From: Streptomyces fildesensis
GTDB lineage: Bacteria > Actinomycetota > Actinomycetes > Streptomycetales > Streptomycetaceae
Length of the DNA stretch: 64,000 nucleotides
Assembly: GCF_016107395.1 (NCBI RefSeq)
Contig: NZ_JAAIKO010000002.1
Location: 1 to 64,000, forward strand
Reading direction: 5' to 3'
Under the pieces are notes generated by a model. The model made no database searches. It was given only the letters and a program-made list of their open reading frames with translations, and was not told the origin of the DNA. The position numbers were made by a program, and so were the translations under genes. Numbering within the stretch: position 1 is the first letter of the stretch; each line of letters begins with the position of its first letter. Of this stretch, positions 25,364 to 39,537 are shown piece after piece.

Positions 25364-26653
25364 CTACTTGGTGAAGCCCGGCAGGAGCGTGGCGAACTCG
25401 GAGGCCGCCGCGTCCAGTCCGGCCTGGACCGAGACCTGGCCCTGCAGGATCTTCACGTACTGCTGCTGGAGCGGGGTGAAGAGGCTGCCGACCTGGGCGA
25501 GTGCCACCCGCGGGCGGGCGGTGTCCATGATGCTCTTGAAGCCGGCGATCTTCGGGTCGGCGGTCACCGCGGGGGTGTAGGCCGAGGTGCGGGTCGGCAG
25601 GGTGCCGGTCTTGGTCGCGATCGTGACCTGGCTGGCCGAGGAGGTCATGAACTCGGTGAACAGGTAGCTGGCGTCCAGGTTCTTGGAACCCTGGTAGACC
25701 GCGAGGTCGTGACCGCCGGTCGGCGCCTGCGGCTTGCCGGTGGAGCCGGCCGGGACCGGGGCGTAGCCGAGGTTCGACTCCTTGCCCTTGAAGGCCGAGC
25801 CGCTGATGTCGTCACTGACCGACCAGGGGCCCTGGATCAGCATGGCGACCTTGCCGTTCTTGAACGAGGTCTGCATGTTGTCGTAGGCGCTGGCGAAGTC
25901 GACCTTCGCCGAGGAGGTGTCGTAGATCTCCTTGGCCTTGGTGACCGCCTTGACGGCCTCCGGCGAGTTGATCGTGATCTTCTTGGCGGCCGCGTCGGCG
26001 AGGTCGGTGCCCTCGCCGAAGAGCAGCGGCATCAGGAAGTACGTGTCCGGGTTGACGTAGGTGCCGGTGACCCCGGTCTTGTCCTTGATCGTCTTCGAGA
26101 CGGAGATGAACTCGTCCCACGTGGTCGGCGGCTTGGTGATGCCGGCCTTGGCGAAGAGCTCCTTGTTGTACAGCAGGCCCAGGGTGTCGGTGACCGACGG
26201 GACCCCGTAGGTCTTGCCCTCGTACTTGGTGGTGTTGAGCGGGCCCTGCGTGAAGTCGCCGGTGTCCTTGAGGGCGGCGGTGCCGTCCAGCGGGGCGATG
26301 TAGTGGTTGGAGGCGTACTCCGGGATCAGGCCGACATCGGCCCGGACCACGTCGGGGGCGCCCTTGCCGCTCTGCGCCGCCGTCTTGAACTTGTTCTCCA
26401 CGTCGGAGAACGGGACGTTGACGTACTTGACCTTGATCTTCGGGTACTTCGCCATGAAGTCCTTGATCAGGCTCTGGTAGACAGGCGCCTCGTTGGTGGC
26501 GTCCGAGGTGTCCCAGTACGTGATGTCCCCGGAAACTCCGGCCGGGTCCTTCGCCGCGTCCCCGGTGCTCTTGTTGTCGCTGCTGCCGCCACAGGCGGTG
26601 GCTCCGAGAACGATGGCCGCGGCCATCGCCACGGCGGATATGCCGCGTCGCAT
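25364..26653 (-). CDS. malE: Maltose/maltodextrin-binding lipoprotein MalE
   Basis: A 429-residue extracellular solute-binding protein. The N-terminus is a lipoprotein signal with lipobox GATAC, so Cys21 would carry the lipid anchor. The mature part is of the SBP_bac family (DITYWDTSDATNEAPVYQ, GYAPVPAGSTGKPQAPTGGH). It would capture maltose and maltodextrins released by the divergent amylase/pullulanase. GGAGACAGGT precedes the ATG. Expression is expected to be repressed by MalR and glucose, as in S. coelicolor. Confidence 0.92.
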   Translation of the reverse strand: MRRGISAVAMAAAIVLGATACGGSSDNKSTGDAAKDPAGVSGDITYWDTSDATNEAPVYQSLIKDFMAKYPKIKVKYVNVPFSDVENKFKTAAQSGKGAPDVVRADVGLIPEYASNHYIAPLDGTAALKDTGDFTQGPLNTTKYEGKTYGVPSVTDTLGLLYNKELFAKAGITKPPTTWDEFISVSKTIKDKTGVTGTYVNPDTYFLMPLLFGEGTDLADAAAKKITINSPEAVKAVTKAKEIYDTSSAKVDFASAYDNMQTSFKNGKVAMLIQGPWSVSDDISGSAFKGKESNLGYAPVPAGSTGKPQAPTGGHDLAVYQGSKNLDASYLFTEFMTSSASQVTIATKTGTLPTRTSAYTPAVTADPKIAGFKSIMDTARPRVALAQVGSLFTPLQQQYVKILQGQVSVQAGLDAAASEFATLLPGFTK

Positions 26654-26764
26654 ACCTGTCTCCTTGGTGAGGGTAAAACCCGGTTCACCCTGGAGTGGGT
26701 GATGCGCGCCGCTTGTGCTGTGCGGCTGCTCGGGCTGGGCAGGAACGTAACAGCGATGTAAGAC

Positions 26765-26886
26765 CTTGCGAAAGAGCCTGCAAGAAAGTTTCCGCAGGGT
26801 CTGCCGAATGTGACATCCCCGTTACCTGCGGATGTCCGGTGCAGGCCCAGGGCCTGAAGAAGTCCGTTGCAAGGTCTTGCTGCAAG
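26765..26886. promoter_or_regulatory. Probable MalR operators between malE and the pullulanase gene
   Basis: CTTGC-N10-GCAAG stands at 26765-26784. The tight palindrome CTTGCTGCAAG stands at 26876-26886, with TTGCAAG just before it (26867-26873). LacI-family proteins, MalR included, bind such symmetric CTTGC/GCAAG boxes. The 340-bp gap divides the two divergent transcription units, so one repressor could control both. The rest of the gap shows no gene. Confidence 0.65.
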
Positions 26887-26993
26887 GAGCGGGCAGCGAT
26901 AGCGTCCGCAGCGCCCGGCGGTGCTGCCGGGCGGCCGCGGGACTCGGCGCGTAGTGCCCCGGCACGAGCTTTCCGTATCGAGGAGACCCGCCC

Positions 26994-32405
<5,412 letters not shown>

Positions 32406-32424
32406 CCGCGCGGAACGACGGACA

Positions 32425-32453
32425 GGGCCCGCCTCCCACCCGGGGGGCGGGTC
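32425..32453. terminator. Terminator between convergent genes
   Basis: GGGCCCGCC and GGCGGGTCT pair around the loop to make an 8-bp GC stem with one mismatch. It fills the 50-bp gap between the pullulanase stop and the minus-strand acetyltransferase stop. Confidence 0.6.
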
Positions 32454-32456
32454 TCG

Positions 32457-32987
32457 TCAGTCGACGAGCCGTTTCTCCAGGAGGGTTACCGCGTACCTGC
32501 TGCCCTTGCCACCGTCCTTGAGGGGTTGTTCGCCGGTCACGGTGTAGCCCGCGGACTCGTAGTACGCGCGCAGGCGGGGGTTGGTCGAGACGCAGTCCAG
32601 GCGGCTCAGGGTGCGGCCGGTTCGGGTGATGCGGTGTTCAGCGTGGGTGAGCATCGCGCGGCCGAGGTTCGGCGGGGCGGTGGCGCGGTCGGTCATCAGG
32701 CGGTGGATGTAGCCCGCGACCGGGGGCTGCGGGCCCCAGGCGGGCTCGTCGTCCCACCACAGTTCCCAGCCGCCGACCGGGGCGGCGGCGCCGGTGTCGG
32801 CGAGCCAGACCTCGCCCTCCTTCATACGGAGCAGGAAGTGGTCCTCGCTCTTCTGGCCGGGCTTCCACTGGTCGATGCCGTGCCGCTGCATCCAGCGGGC
32901 GGCGCCGTCGTACAGGGCGACGAGGGCGGGTACGTCGTCCTCGGTGGCCTGCCGGAAGATCACACCGTCTCGTTGAAGATCGCTCAT
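32457..32987 (-). CDS. GNAT-family acetyltransferase
   Basis: A 176-residue N-acetyltransferase. FRQATEDDVPALVALY at the N-terminus is the usual first strand and helix. The acetyl-CoA region lies near LGRAMLTHAEHRI, and the last strand pattern is LDCVSTNPRLRAYYESAGY. Substrate unknown. The true start is uncertain between ATG 32987 and 32996, as neither has a good ribosome site. A second GNAT gene diverges from it. Confidence 0.8.
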   Translation of the reverse strand: MSDLQRDGVIFRQATEDDVPALVALYDGAARWMQRHGIDQWKPGQKSEDHFLLRMKEGEVWLADTGAAAPVGGWELWWDDEPAWGPQPPVAGYIHRLMTDRATAPPNLGRAMLTHAEHRITRTGRTLSRLDCVSTNPRLRAYYESAGYTVTGEQPLKDGGKGSRYAVTLLEKRLVD

Positions 32988-33054
32988 GGCCGCCATTCTC
33001 ACCCGGAGCCCCCGGCCCGGAACCGGCCACCCCCGAGGGGACGTCCAGGGGATC

Positions 33055-33540
33055 ATGAACGCCATATCCGTCACGATCCGTGACGCCGATCCCGGTGACC
33101 TGGACAGCATCGCCGACGTGCACCGCAGGGCCCGCGCCACGTACTACGAGGGGCACCTCCCCGAGGAGGCGTACAACGGCCCCGACGAACTGCGCCGCTG
33201 CCGGGAAGGCACCGAGCGCGCGATCGGGTCGGCCGACCGCAAGGTGCTCTGTGTGCTGCGCGAGGACCGGGTGGTCGCCTTCGCGGTGCTCGGCTTCCGG
33301 CCCGGCGAGGAGAAGCTCTTCCAGTTCCACGTCGACCCGGAGCTCTGGCGGGCGGGCCTCGGCAGCGCCCTGCACCGGGCGTGCGTCACGGCCTGGCAGG
33401 ACGCCGCCGTGACCGCCGCCCGGCTGGAGGTCTTCGAGCCCAACCAGCGGGCCCAGGCGTTCTACGCCCGCCAGGGCTGGGCCGAGGACAGCCACGTGGA
33501 CGACCACGTCACGATGTCCCTGGCCGTCCCCAGCCGCTGA
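33055..33540 (+). CDS. GNAT-family acetyltransferase
   Basis: A 161-residue GNAT protein with ISVTIRDADPGDLDSIADVH at the N-terminus, an acetyl-CoA motif (LWRAGLGSALHRACVTAW) and the terminal LEVFEPNQRAQAFYARQGW. AGGGG precedes the ATG at 33055. The substrate could be an amino group of a small molecule or protein; nothing nearby tells. It is divergent from the other GNAT gene. Confidence 0.85.
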   Translation: MNAISVTIRDADPGDLDSIADVHRRARATYYEGHLPEEAYNGPDELRRCREGTERAIGSADRKVLCVLREDRVVAFAVLGFRPGEEKLFQFHVDPELWRAGLGSALHRACVTAWQDAAVTAARLEVFEPNQRAQAFYARQGWAEDSHVDDHVTMSLAVPSR

Positions 33541-33544
33541 GTCG

Positions 33545-35524
33545 CTACCCCAGCGCGTCCAGGGTCCTGCCGGTCGTCAGCCGGCCCGTCAGCTTGGCGT
33601 TCGCGCCGCGTTCCGCGCGGACGGCGAGCAGCGGGCCGTCCGCGCTCGCGCGGACGCCGCCGGTGGCCGAGACCTTGGTGACCTCGCGGCTGCCGGCCGC
33701 GAGCAGGAACCAGTGGCCGGCCGGGGACTTCCACATGACGCCGGCCAGCACGTGCTGGCCGAACCGGCTGCACGCGTTGGTGTCCTCGGCCTGTGCGGCC
33801 ACCGCCGCGAGAGCGGTCGGCGACGAGCCGGGGGGCTGGAACTGCACCATCGCCTGCCCGGCGCCGCGCCAGGTGTCCGTCCGCGTGCACACCCACGACG
33901 CGGGTGCGCCGCCCTCGGGCAACCGCTGCTCGGCGAACTCCCAGTTGTTGACGGCCCGTACGCCCTGGCCGCGCAGCGCCCCGAGCCGGCACGCGCTGTG
34001 CGCCCAGTTCAGCAGGGCCTGCGACCCGGTGGCCTCGCGCGGCTGCCGGGCCGGGGCGGACGTGCCGCCCGGCGGCGGGGTGTACGTGAGATGGACCGGG
34101 GTCAGATCGCCCAGGTCCGTCAGCAGGAACGAGTGCTGTTCGACGATCTTCGCCGAGGAGCGGAACTGCAGCACCGGCCACGCCGTCCCGCACTGGCCCG
34201 CAGGGGCGCCCGCGCCCGGAGTGCGGACGGGGTCGGTGACGCCATCGGCCGCGACGTGCAGGGGTTGTCCGGCACGGTTGGGCTGGAGCAGGTCGCGGGT
34301 CTGCGCGTCGTCGACCCAGGGGGCGGTCAGGAAGCGGGTGTTGCCGTCGACGCGGCCGACGACGACGGCCGCACCGGTGGTGACGTCCGCGTCGTCCACC
34401 CGCGCGAAGTCCAGCGCGGCGAAGCCCTTGCCGTCCTGCGGCTCCGCGTACCGGACGATCCGCATCCCGTCGTAGAGCACGACCACGGCCGCCTCGCCCA
34501 CATCGCCCGCGTACAGCAGCTGCGGGGGCTGGGCGGGCAGGCCGCGCGAGGTGCCGGGGGTCGCCGAGACCTGCACCCGCTCCCCGGGCCGCGACCACAC
34601 GGCGAGGGCGCGGCGCAGCAGGTCGGTGTCGTCCTTCCGGCCGCCCCGGGCCGGCCACGCGGTGAAGTCCATCCGTGCCGTGTGCTCCCACAGCGCGGTG
34701 TCGGCCCGTACCAGCGCCGACGACTCCAGCGGGCTCGCGGATCCGGCGGGCGTCCCGGAGGCGTACGAACCGGGGTCGCCGTCGTCGGAGCCGGCCAGCG
34801 GCAGCAGCACCGCCGCGACCACCACGGCCGCGACCGCGAGGCCCGCGGCCCGCATGTGCTGCCGGCGGCGCAGCAGATCGGTCGGCCGCGCCTGCACCGT
34901 GCAGGGATCGAACTCGCCCCCGCCGAGCAGCGCCCGGACCGGCTCGCCGCCCTCACCGGCGGCCGCGGCCGCCTCGGCGACAGCGGTGCGGGGATCCGCG
35001 ACGCCCGCCGCGGCCAGCACCTGCCGCACCTCGCGTTCGGCCAGCCCCTCCAGGGCGCTCAGCGCGAACGCGGCACGGGCGGGACTGCCGAGCGCGGAGA
35101 GCGAACGGTCCAGGGCGAGTTCGTCCGTACCGCCCGCCTTGGGGTGCAGCCGCAGCCCCCACACATGTGGCAACGGCAGCCAGCCGCGCGCCTCGTGGGC
35201 CCGCTTCCGCCACCCGTCCTCCGCGCCGTGCGCCACCGCCCCGCGCAGCACCTCCTGGCGCACCAGCGCGTACGCCGGATCGGGCGGGCCACCGCGCGGG
35301 CCGCCCGCGTCCGCGGCGACCGGGTCGGGCGCGCGCCGCCCGCGCGGCAGCGCCCGCTGCACGAGGGTGTGCGCGGCCAGCACCCTGCGGTGCCGGCCGA
35401 GAGCGGCCGGCAGCGTCAGATACGCCAGCCGCACCAGGTGCGGATAGTTCTCGACGATCGAGGCCTCGGCCTCCTCGACCTCGACCTCCACGGGTCCGGC
35501 CGCTGTCGCTTCCGATGTGTCCAC
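33545..35524 (-). CDS. Membrane-anchored protein with a sigma-factor-like N-terminus
   Basis: A 659-residue protein of unusual build. Residues 20-170 resemble ECF sigma regions 2 and 4 (YPHLVRLAYLTLP; AAFALSALEGLAEREVRQVL), but acidic and Pro-rich stretches make DNA binding doubtful. One membrane segment follows near residue 230 (AGLAVAAVVVAAVLLPLAG), then about 400 residues expected outside the cell. Homologues in Streptomyces are usually left as hypothetical. It may be a cell-envelope sensor fused to a transcription-related domain. The GTG start at 35524 has only a weak ribosome site. Confidence 0.7.
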   Translation of the reverse strand: MDTSEATAAGPVEVEVEEAEASIVENYPHLVRLAYLTLPAALGRHRRVLAAHTLVQRALPRGRRAPDPVAADAGGPRGGPPDPAYALVRQEVLRGAVAHGAEDGWRKRAHEARGWLPLPHVWGLRLHPKAGGTDELALDRSLSALGSPARAAFALSALEGLAEREVRQVLAAAGVADPRTAVAEAAAAAGEGGEPVRALLGGGEFDPCTVQARPTDLLRRRQHMRAAGLAVAAVVVAAVLLPLAGSDDGDPGSYASGTPAGSASPLESSALVRADTALWEHTARMDFTAWPARGGRKDDTDLLRRALAVWSRPGERVQVSATPGTSRGLPAQPPQLLYAGDVGEAAVVVLYDGMRIVRYAEPQDGKGFAALDFARVDDADVTTGAAVVVGRVDGNTRFLTAPWVDDAQTRDLLQPNRAGQPLHVAADGVTDPVRTPGAGAPAGQCGTAWPVLQFRSSAKIVEQHSFLLTDLGDLTPVHLTYTPPPGGTSAPARQPREATGSQALLNWAHSACRLGALRGQGVRAVNNWEFAEQRLPEGGAPASWVCTRTDTWRGAGQAMVQFQPPGSSPTALAAVAAQAEDTNACSRFGQHVLAGVMWKSPAGHWFLLAAGSREVTKVSATGGVRASADGPLLAVRAERGANAKLTGRLTTGRTLDALG

Positions 35525-35642
35525 ACGCCGTCAAACGAGTGAATGGTGCGATGGTCACTCAATGCGCCGCGCGCCGCGTCCCCCACAGCGCGACGTCCGA
35601 TTCCCGCCGGATCCCGGCCGCGTCCGGAGCGATCGTCGACCC

Positions 35643-36173
35643 ATGACCATCACCCACGGGACCACGGCCTTCCGCACCTTCGCCATCGACCCGGCCCTGC
35701 TCACCCGCCTGCGGGACACCGACGACGCGGGCCGGGCGCCCGAGCTGAGCACCGACGAGGAGGGCGGCGCCCCGCTGCGCTGCTGCCTGCGGCACGCGGC
35801 GCCCGGCGACCGGATCGCGCTGCTCTCGTACGCTCCGCTGCGTCACTGGGCGGCGGAGACCGGCGCGAACCCGGGCCCGTACGTGGAACTGGGGCCGGTG
35901 TTCGTGCACGCCGACGCCGACGGCTGCCCCGGCCCGCCGTCCGACGCCGGCTACCCGCCGGCGATGCACGGCACCCAGCGGGTCTTCCGCGCCTACAGCG
36001 CCGACGGCCGCATCCTGGGCGGGCGCCTCGTCCGGATCGGCCACGACGAGGCGGCGGCGGGCGCCGCGGACGCGGAGCTGGCCGCGATGTTCACCGACCC
36101 GGAGGTCGCCCTCGTGCACGTCCGCGCAGTGGGATTCGGCTGCTTCCTGTTCGCGGTGCGCCGCGCGGGGTGA
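35643..36173 (+). CDS. DUF1203-family protein
   Basis: A 176-residue soluble protein with the DUF1203 pattern: FRTFAIDPALLTRLR at the start, PLRCCLRHAAPGDRIALLSY in the middle, ELGPVFVHADADGC, and VRAVGFGCFLFAVRR at the end. The paired Cys (RCC) and the buried aromatic strands are typical. No biochemical role is known to me. The ATG at 35643 has no clear ribosome site. The stop is followed within 5 bp by a MITE-related fragment. Confidence 0.8.
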   Translation: MTITHGTTAFRTFAIDPALLTRLRDTDDAGRAPELSTDEEGGAPLRCCLRHAAPGDRIALLSYAPLRHWAAETGANPGPYVELGPVFVHADADGCPGPPSDAGYPPAMHGTQRVFRAYSADGRILGGRLVRIGHDEAAAGAADAELAAMFTDPEVALVHVRAVGFGCFLFAVRRAG

Positions 36174-36195
36174 ATCCCCGGACGTGTAAAGGTGC

Positions 36196-36247
36196 GGGCG
36201 CGTGCCAGGCGTCGTGGGCCAGGCGGGACTTTCGCAATACGCCCTAG
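36196..36247. mobile_element. Right-end fragment of a MITE-like repeat
   Basis: These 52 bp match the right end of the copy at 45588-45639 with two differences (common core GACTTTCGCAA). A short GGACGTGTAAAG just upstream resembles the left terminal repeat, so this may be an internally deleted copy of about 70 bp. Its terminal CTAG supplies the TAG stop of the membrane-protein gene on the minus strand. Confidence 0.7.
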
Positions 36248-36765
36248 TGGCCCGCGGTGAGCTTGACGAGTACGACGGCCGCGCCGATCGCCGTGTCCAG
36301 CGTGCCGGCGACCAGCGCGGCCACCATGCCGCCGCCCATCCGGACACCGGCGAGGAAGCCCCAGGCGAAGAGCCCGACGACATCGACCGTTGCGGCGGCG
36401 ACCAGGGCGGTGTGCAGGGCCATCGCCCCGGTCGCGGACACGCCGATCAGGATCAGCGGGCCGGCTGCGCTGAGCAGCAACGGGCTGCTGACGTAGAGCA
36501 GTCGGCGGAACTCCGGCCAGGTGGTGGAGCGGTGGTGGACGGCCCGGTGCCCCTGGTCGTCCGCGACGAGGGTGGCCAGCCACAGGCCGAGCGAGGTGGC
36601 GGCGACGGACACGGCCGCGTCGCCCGCCGCCAGGTCGTCGACCATGGTGAGGCCGACGACGACGGCGATCATGGTGATCGTCGCGTAGATCCGTTCCTTG
36701 AGCCGTTCCGCCATGGTCTCGGTGACGTCCTCGGCAGGGACTCCGGGGGGAGGTGTCTCGTGCAT
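36244..36765 (-). CDS. Small integral membrane protein
   Basis: A 173-residue protein with a soluble N-terminus of about 25 residues followed by four to five hydrophobic segments (IYATITMIAVVVGLTMV; SVAATSLGLWLATLV; PLILIGVSATGAMALHTALV; MVAALVAGTLDTAIGAAVVL). No enzyme motif. Function unknown. It ends on a TAG that belongs to the tip of a MITE-like fragment, so the present C-terminus may have been set by that insertion. Confidence 0.75.
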   Translation of the reverse strand: MHETPPPGVPAEDVTETMAERLKERIYATITMIAVVVGLTMVDDLAAGDAAVSVAATSLGLWLATLVADDQGHRAVHHRSTTWPEFRRLLYVSSPLLLSAAGPLILIGVSATGAMALHTALVAAATVDVVGLFAWGFLAGVRMGGGMVAALVAGTLDTAIGAAVVLVKLTAGH

Positions 36766-36838
36766 CCGGTCAGTCGAGCACGGCGGCGGCCGCCCGCGGG
36801 GCGGCGCCGCGCAAGGAACTCAGGACGGGTCCGGCCCA

Positions 36839-36886
36839 GGAACGGCCGGGCTCAGGAACGGTCCGGCTCAGGAACGGTCCAGGTAG
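36839..36886. repeat. 16-bp tandem repeats at the response-regulator stop codon
   Basis: Units beginning GGAACGG are 16 bp long at 36839-36854, 36855-36870 and 36871-36886. The first two end in CTCA, and the second holds the stop codon of the response-regulator gene (36868-36870). A looser copy lies before them. Confidence 0.65.
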
Positions 36887-37515
36887 GCCAGCACGGCCAG
36901 CACCCGGCGGTTGTCGTCGTCGGACAGCGGCAGGTCGAGCTTGGCGAAGATGTTGGACGTGTGCTTGGCGACGGCCCGTTCGGTCACCACCAGCCGCTCC
37001 GCGATCGCGACATTGGACCGGCCCTCGGCCATCAGACCCATCACTTCGCTCTCGCGCGGCGTCAGCTGTCCCAACGGCTCATTGCGTACATTGCGGGCCA
37101 GCAGCTGCGAGATCACCTGCGGATCCATCGCCGTACCGCCGCCGGCCACCCGCCGCACCGCGTCGATGAACTGGTCCGCGTCGAACACCCGGTCCTTCAG
37201 CAGATAGCCGACCCCGCCGCTGCCGTCGGCCAGCAACTCCCGGGCGTACAGCTGCTCCACATGCTGGGAGAGCACGAGCACCGGAAGGCCGGGGATCTCG
37301 CGCCGGGCGTACAGCGCCGCCTGCAGTCCCTCGTCGGTGAACGACGGCGGCAGCCGCACATCCACCACCGCTACGTCCGGCCGCAACTCCACCAGGGCGC
37401 GCTGCAGTTCCGGCCCGTTGTCGACCGCGGCGGCGATCTCGAAGTCGTACGCCTCCAGCAGCCGGACCAGTCCGTCGCGCAGCAGGAAGAGGTCTTCGGC
37501 GAGGACGACGCGCAC
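36868..37515 (-). CDS. NarL/LuxR-family response regulator
   Basis: A 215-residue two-component response regulator. The receiver domain has the acidic pair near LAEDLFLL, the phospho-acceptor Asp in VAVVDVRLPP and the Lys in YLLKDRV. The C-terminal LuxR helix-turn-helix is LTPRESEVMGLMAEGRSNVAIAERLVV. GGAG precedes the GTG at 37515. The histidine kinase gene 516 bp upstream on the same strand is the likely partner, and the divergent MMPL exporter beyond it a likely target. Confidence 0.88.
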   Translation of the reverse strand: MRVVLAEDLFLLRDGLVRLLEAYDFEIAAAVDNGPELQRALVELRPDVAVVDVRLPPSFTDEGLQAALYARREIPGLPVLVLSQHVEQLYARELLADGSGGVGYLLKDRVFDADQFIDAVRRVAGGGTAMDPQVISQLLARNVRNEPLGQLTPRESEVMGLMAEGRSNVAIAERLVVTERAVAKHTSNIFAKLDLPLSDDDNRRVLAVLAYLDRS

Positions 37516-37777
37516 GGCAACTCCAGGGTGGCGGGGGGCGGGACGGTGCTGGGCCCCGCCGCGCTGTCGGCGGGGCCCTCCCGGCGCAGCCAGCGCTGAT
37601 GGGATACGGCCACCGTAGCGGCCACCTCTGACAACCGGTCCGAGCGGGCGGATCCCACCCCGCCCCTTCACACCCGTCACACCACCTCGCACCCGTCCCG
37701 TACGCGACAGTGAATCTTCATCCAGCTCTTCATCCCGCCTCACACGGCTGTCACACCGCTACTCCACAGTGAGGGGC

Positions 37778-37981
37778 ATGTCCGTCCCGCCACCGTCCGC
37801 CTCCGACCAGAGTCCGGTGTCCGCGGCGAACGAGGCGATCCGCCGCTTCGTCCGGGAGCGTTCCAACGTGGCCTGGACCCGGGCCGAGCTGGCGGAACTC
37901 GACCGGCTCCGCCGCGCCTGGCGCCGAGCCGGATGCGGCGACCGGACCGGCGACCGGACCGGAGACCGCAGCGGCCCCTGA
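37778..37981 (+). CDS. Small conserved hypothetical protein
   Basis: A 67-residue hydrophilic protein with a helical core (NEAIRRFVRERSNVAWTRAE, then a Leu/Arg-rich helix) and a C-terminus built of repeated GDRTGDRTGDRSG. Similar small proteins with the ANEAIR.FV core are common in Streptomyces. It lies on the opposite strand between response regulator and kinase. The ATG has AGGGG very close; a GTG at 37769 is possible. Confidence 0.55.
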   Translation: MSVPPPSASDQSPVSAANEAIRRFVRERSNVAWTRAELAELDRLRRAWRRAGCGDRTGDRTGDRSGP

Positions 37982-38031
37982 CCCGATACGGGGTCGGAGG
38001 CCACTCGCGACGTGAGGTCAACGGTCCGGCG

Positions 38032-39321
38032 CTAGCGCACCTGGTTCGCCGCCGGGGCGGCCGGCGCGCACGGGAGTTCCATCGTCACCATGGTCGGGCC
38101 GCCCACCGGGCTGTTCACGGCCAGGACCCCGTCGAACGCGCCGAGCCGGCGTTCGATGCCCTGCAGACCGGTGCCGCGGGAGACATCGGCGCCGCCGCTG
38201 CCGTCGTCGGTGACCGAGACCCGGAGCATGCCGTCCTCGTGCCGCAGATCGATCCAGATGCGCTCGGCGCCCGAGTGCTTGGCGGCGTTGGTGAGGAGCT
38301 CGGAGACGGTGAAGTAGGCGGCCGACTCCACCGGCGCCTCGAAGCGGCCGGCCAGGTCGACGTTGACGTCGGTCGGGATCGGGCCGCGCAGCGCCAGCGC
38401 CCTGACGGCGTCGCCGAGTCCGCGCTCCGCGAGGACCGGCGGGTGGATGCCGCGCACCAGGTCACGCAGTTCGGTGAGGGCGTCGGCGGAGGACTGGCGG
38501 GCCTCGGAGAGGATCTTCCGGGCCTTCTCCGGGTTCTGCTCGAGGAGGTGCTCGACGATGCCGAGGTTCATGCCCATGGCGACGAGCCGGGCCTGGGCGC
38601 CGTCGTGCAGGTCCCGTTCGATGCGCCGGAGCTCGGCGGCGGAGCTGTCGACCGCGTCGGAGCGGGTCTCCGCCAGCCGGGCCACCCGCCGCTTGAGCGC
38701 CTCCTCCTGTGCCGCCGGGGTGGGGGCGAGGAAGGCCCGGGTGAGCAGGGCGTGGCGGTGCAGCAGCGTCGGGGAGAAGCGCAGACCGAGCAGGATCCAG
38801 ACGGTGCCGAGCAGGGCGGCGAGGACGGCCGTCGTCTGGTCGGAGACCGGGATGAACGCGTACCAGTACGTCCCGCCCGCCGTCACGATCGGCCGCCACA
38901 CGGAGGCGGCGAGCACCCAGCCGAAGGCGCCCTCCAGGAACAGCCCGGCCGTGAGGTACGCGAGGATCGCGCCCGCCGTCATGTCGACCAGCAGCCACTG
39001 CAGGTCACGCCAGGTGGCGGGGTCGGTCAGCACCCACTCCAGCCGCCGCCAGCTGCCGGCGATCCCCGGCCGGAACTCCGGTGCGGGGCGGTACGGGCGG
39101 GCGATCTCGACACCCGACCAGCGCAGCGCCAGCTCCCGGCGGTGGTCGGCCCGGTCGCGCACCCTGGCGATCATCCACGGGGTGGTGAAGATGCCGACGC
39201 CGAGGCTGATGAAGGCGATCGACAGCACGGCGAACACGAAGAGGACGATCGACTCGACGAGGCCCAGTACTGCCAGGGCGAGCCCCCTGATACCTGCGAG
39301 TCCCGCGTTGCGGATGTTCAT
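38032..39321 (-). CDS. Histidine kinase of the NarL-type pair
   Basis: A 429-residue sensor kinase. The N-terminal half has about four membrane segments and a Streptomyces sensor domain. The HisKA_3 dimerisation helix carries the phospho-His in RRIERDLHDGAQARLVAMG. The ATPase follows, with LTNAAKHSGA (N box), VTDDGSGG and GTGLQGIERRL. The ATG at 39321 is chosen because GGGGAGGG lies 6 nt upstream; ATG 39360 is weaker. The partner regulator is at 36,868-37,515, and the MMPL gene is divergent. Confidence 0.88.
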   Translation of the reverse strand: MNIRNAGLAGIRGLALAVLGLVESIVLFVFAVLSIAFISLGVGIFTTPWMIARVRDRADHRRELALRWSGVEIARPYRPAPEFRPGIAGSWRRLEWVLTDPATWRDLQWLLVDMTAGAILAYLTAGLFLEGAFGWVLAASVWRPIVTAGGTYWYAFIPVSDQTTAVLAALLGTVWILLGLRFSPTLLHRHALLTRAFLAPTPAAQEEALKRRVARLAETRSDAVDSSAAELRRIERDLHDGAQARLVAMGMNLGIVEHLLEQNPEKARKILSEARQSSADALTELRDLVRGIHPPVLAERGLGDAVRALALRGPIPTDVNVDLAGRFEAPVESAAYFTVSELLTNAAKHSGAERIWIDLRHEDGMLRVSVTDDGSGGADVSRGTGLQGIERRLGAFDGVLAVNSPVGGPTMVTMELPCAPAAPAANQVR

Positions 39322-39537
39322 GGCCGCCCTCCCCGTTCGGTCCACCGTCTGCGTCGCCATCTTGGCACCACCCAGTCTGCCGACGGCGTCCGCGCAGGTC
39401 ACTGGCGGTGGCCCCCCAGGGGGGTGTACCTGGCGCCACCATCGCGACCGGGGGTCTGGACGGCTGGGGCCGGCAGCGCCGAATTCCTACCTTCAAGGGG
39501 TCGGAAAAATCTACTGAATCCTTGGGGGAGCGACGAG

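Noticed and set aside
37933-39537. Long open frame leading into the MMPL gene
   Set aside because: It is antisense to the histidine kinase, and the MMPL family start with GGGGGAG is at 39538.
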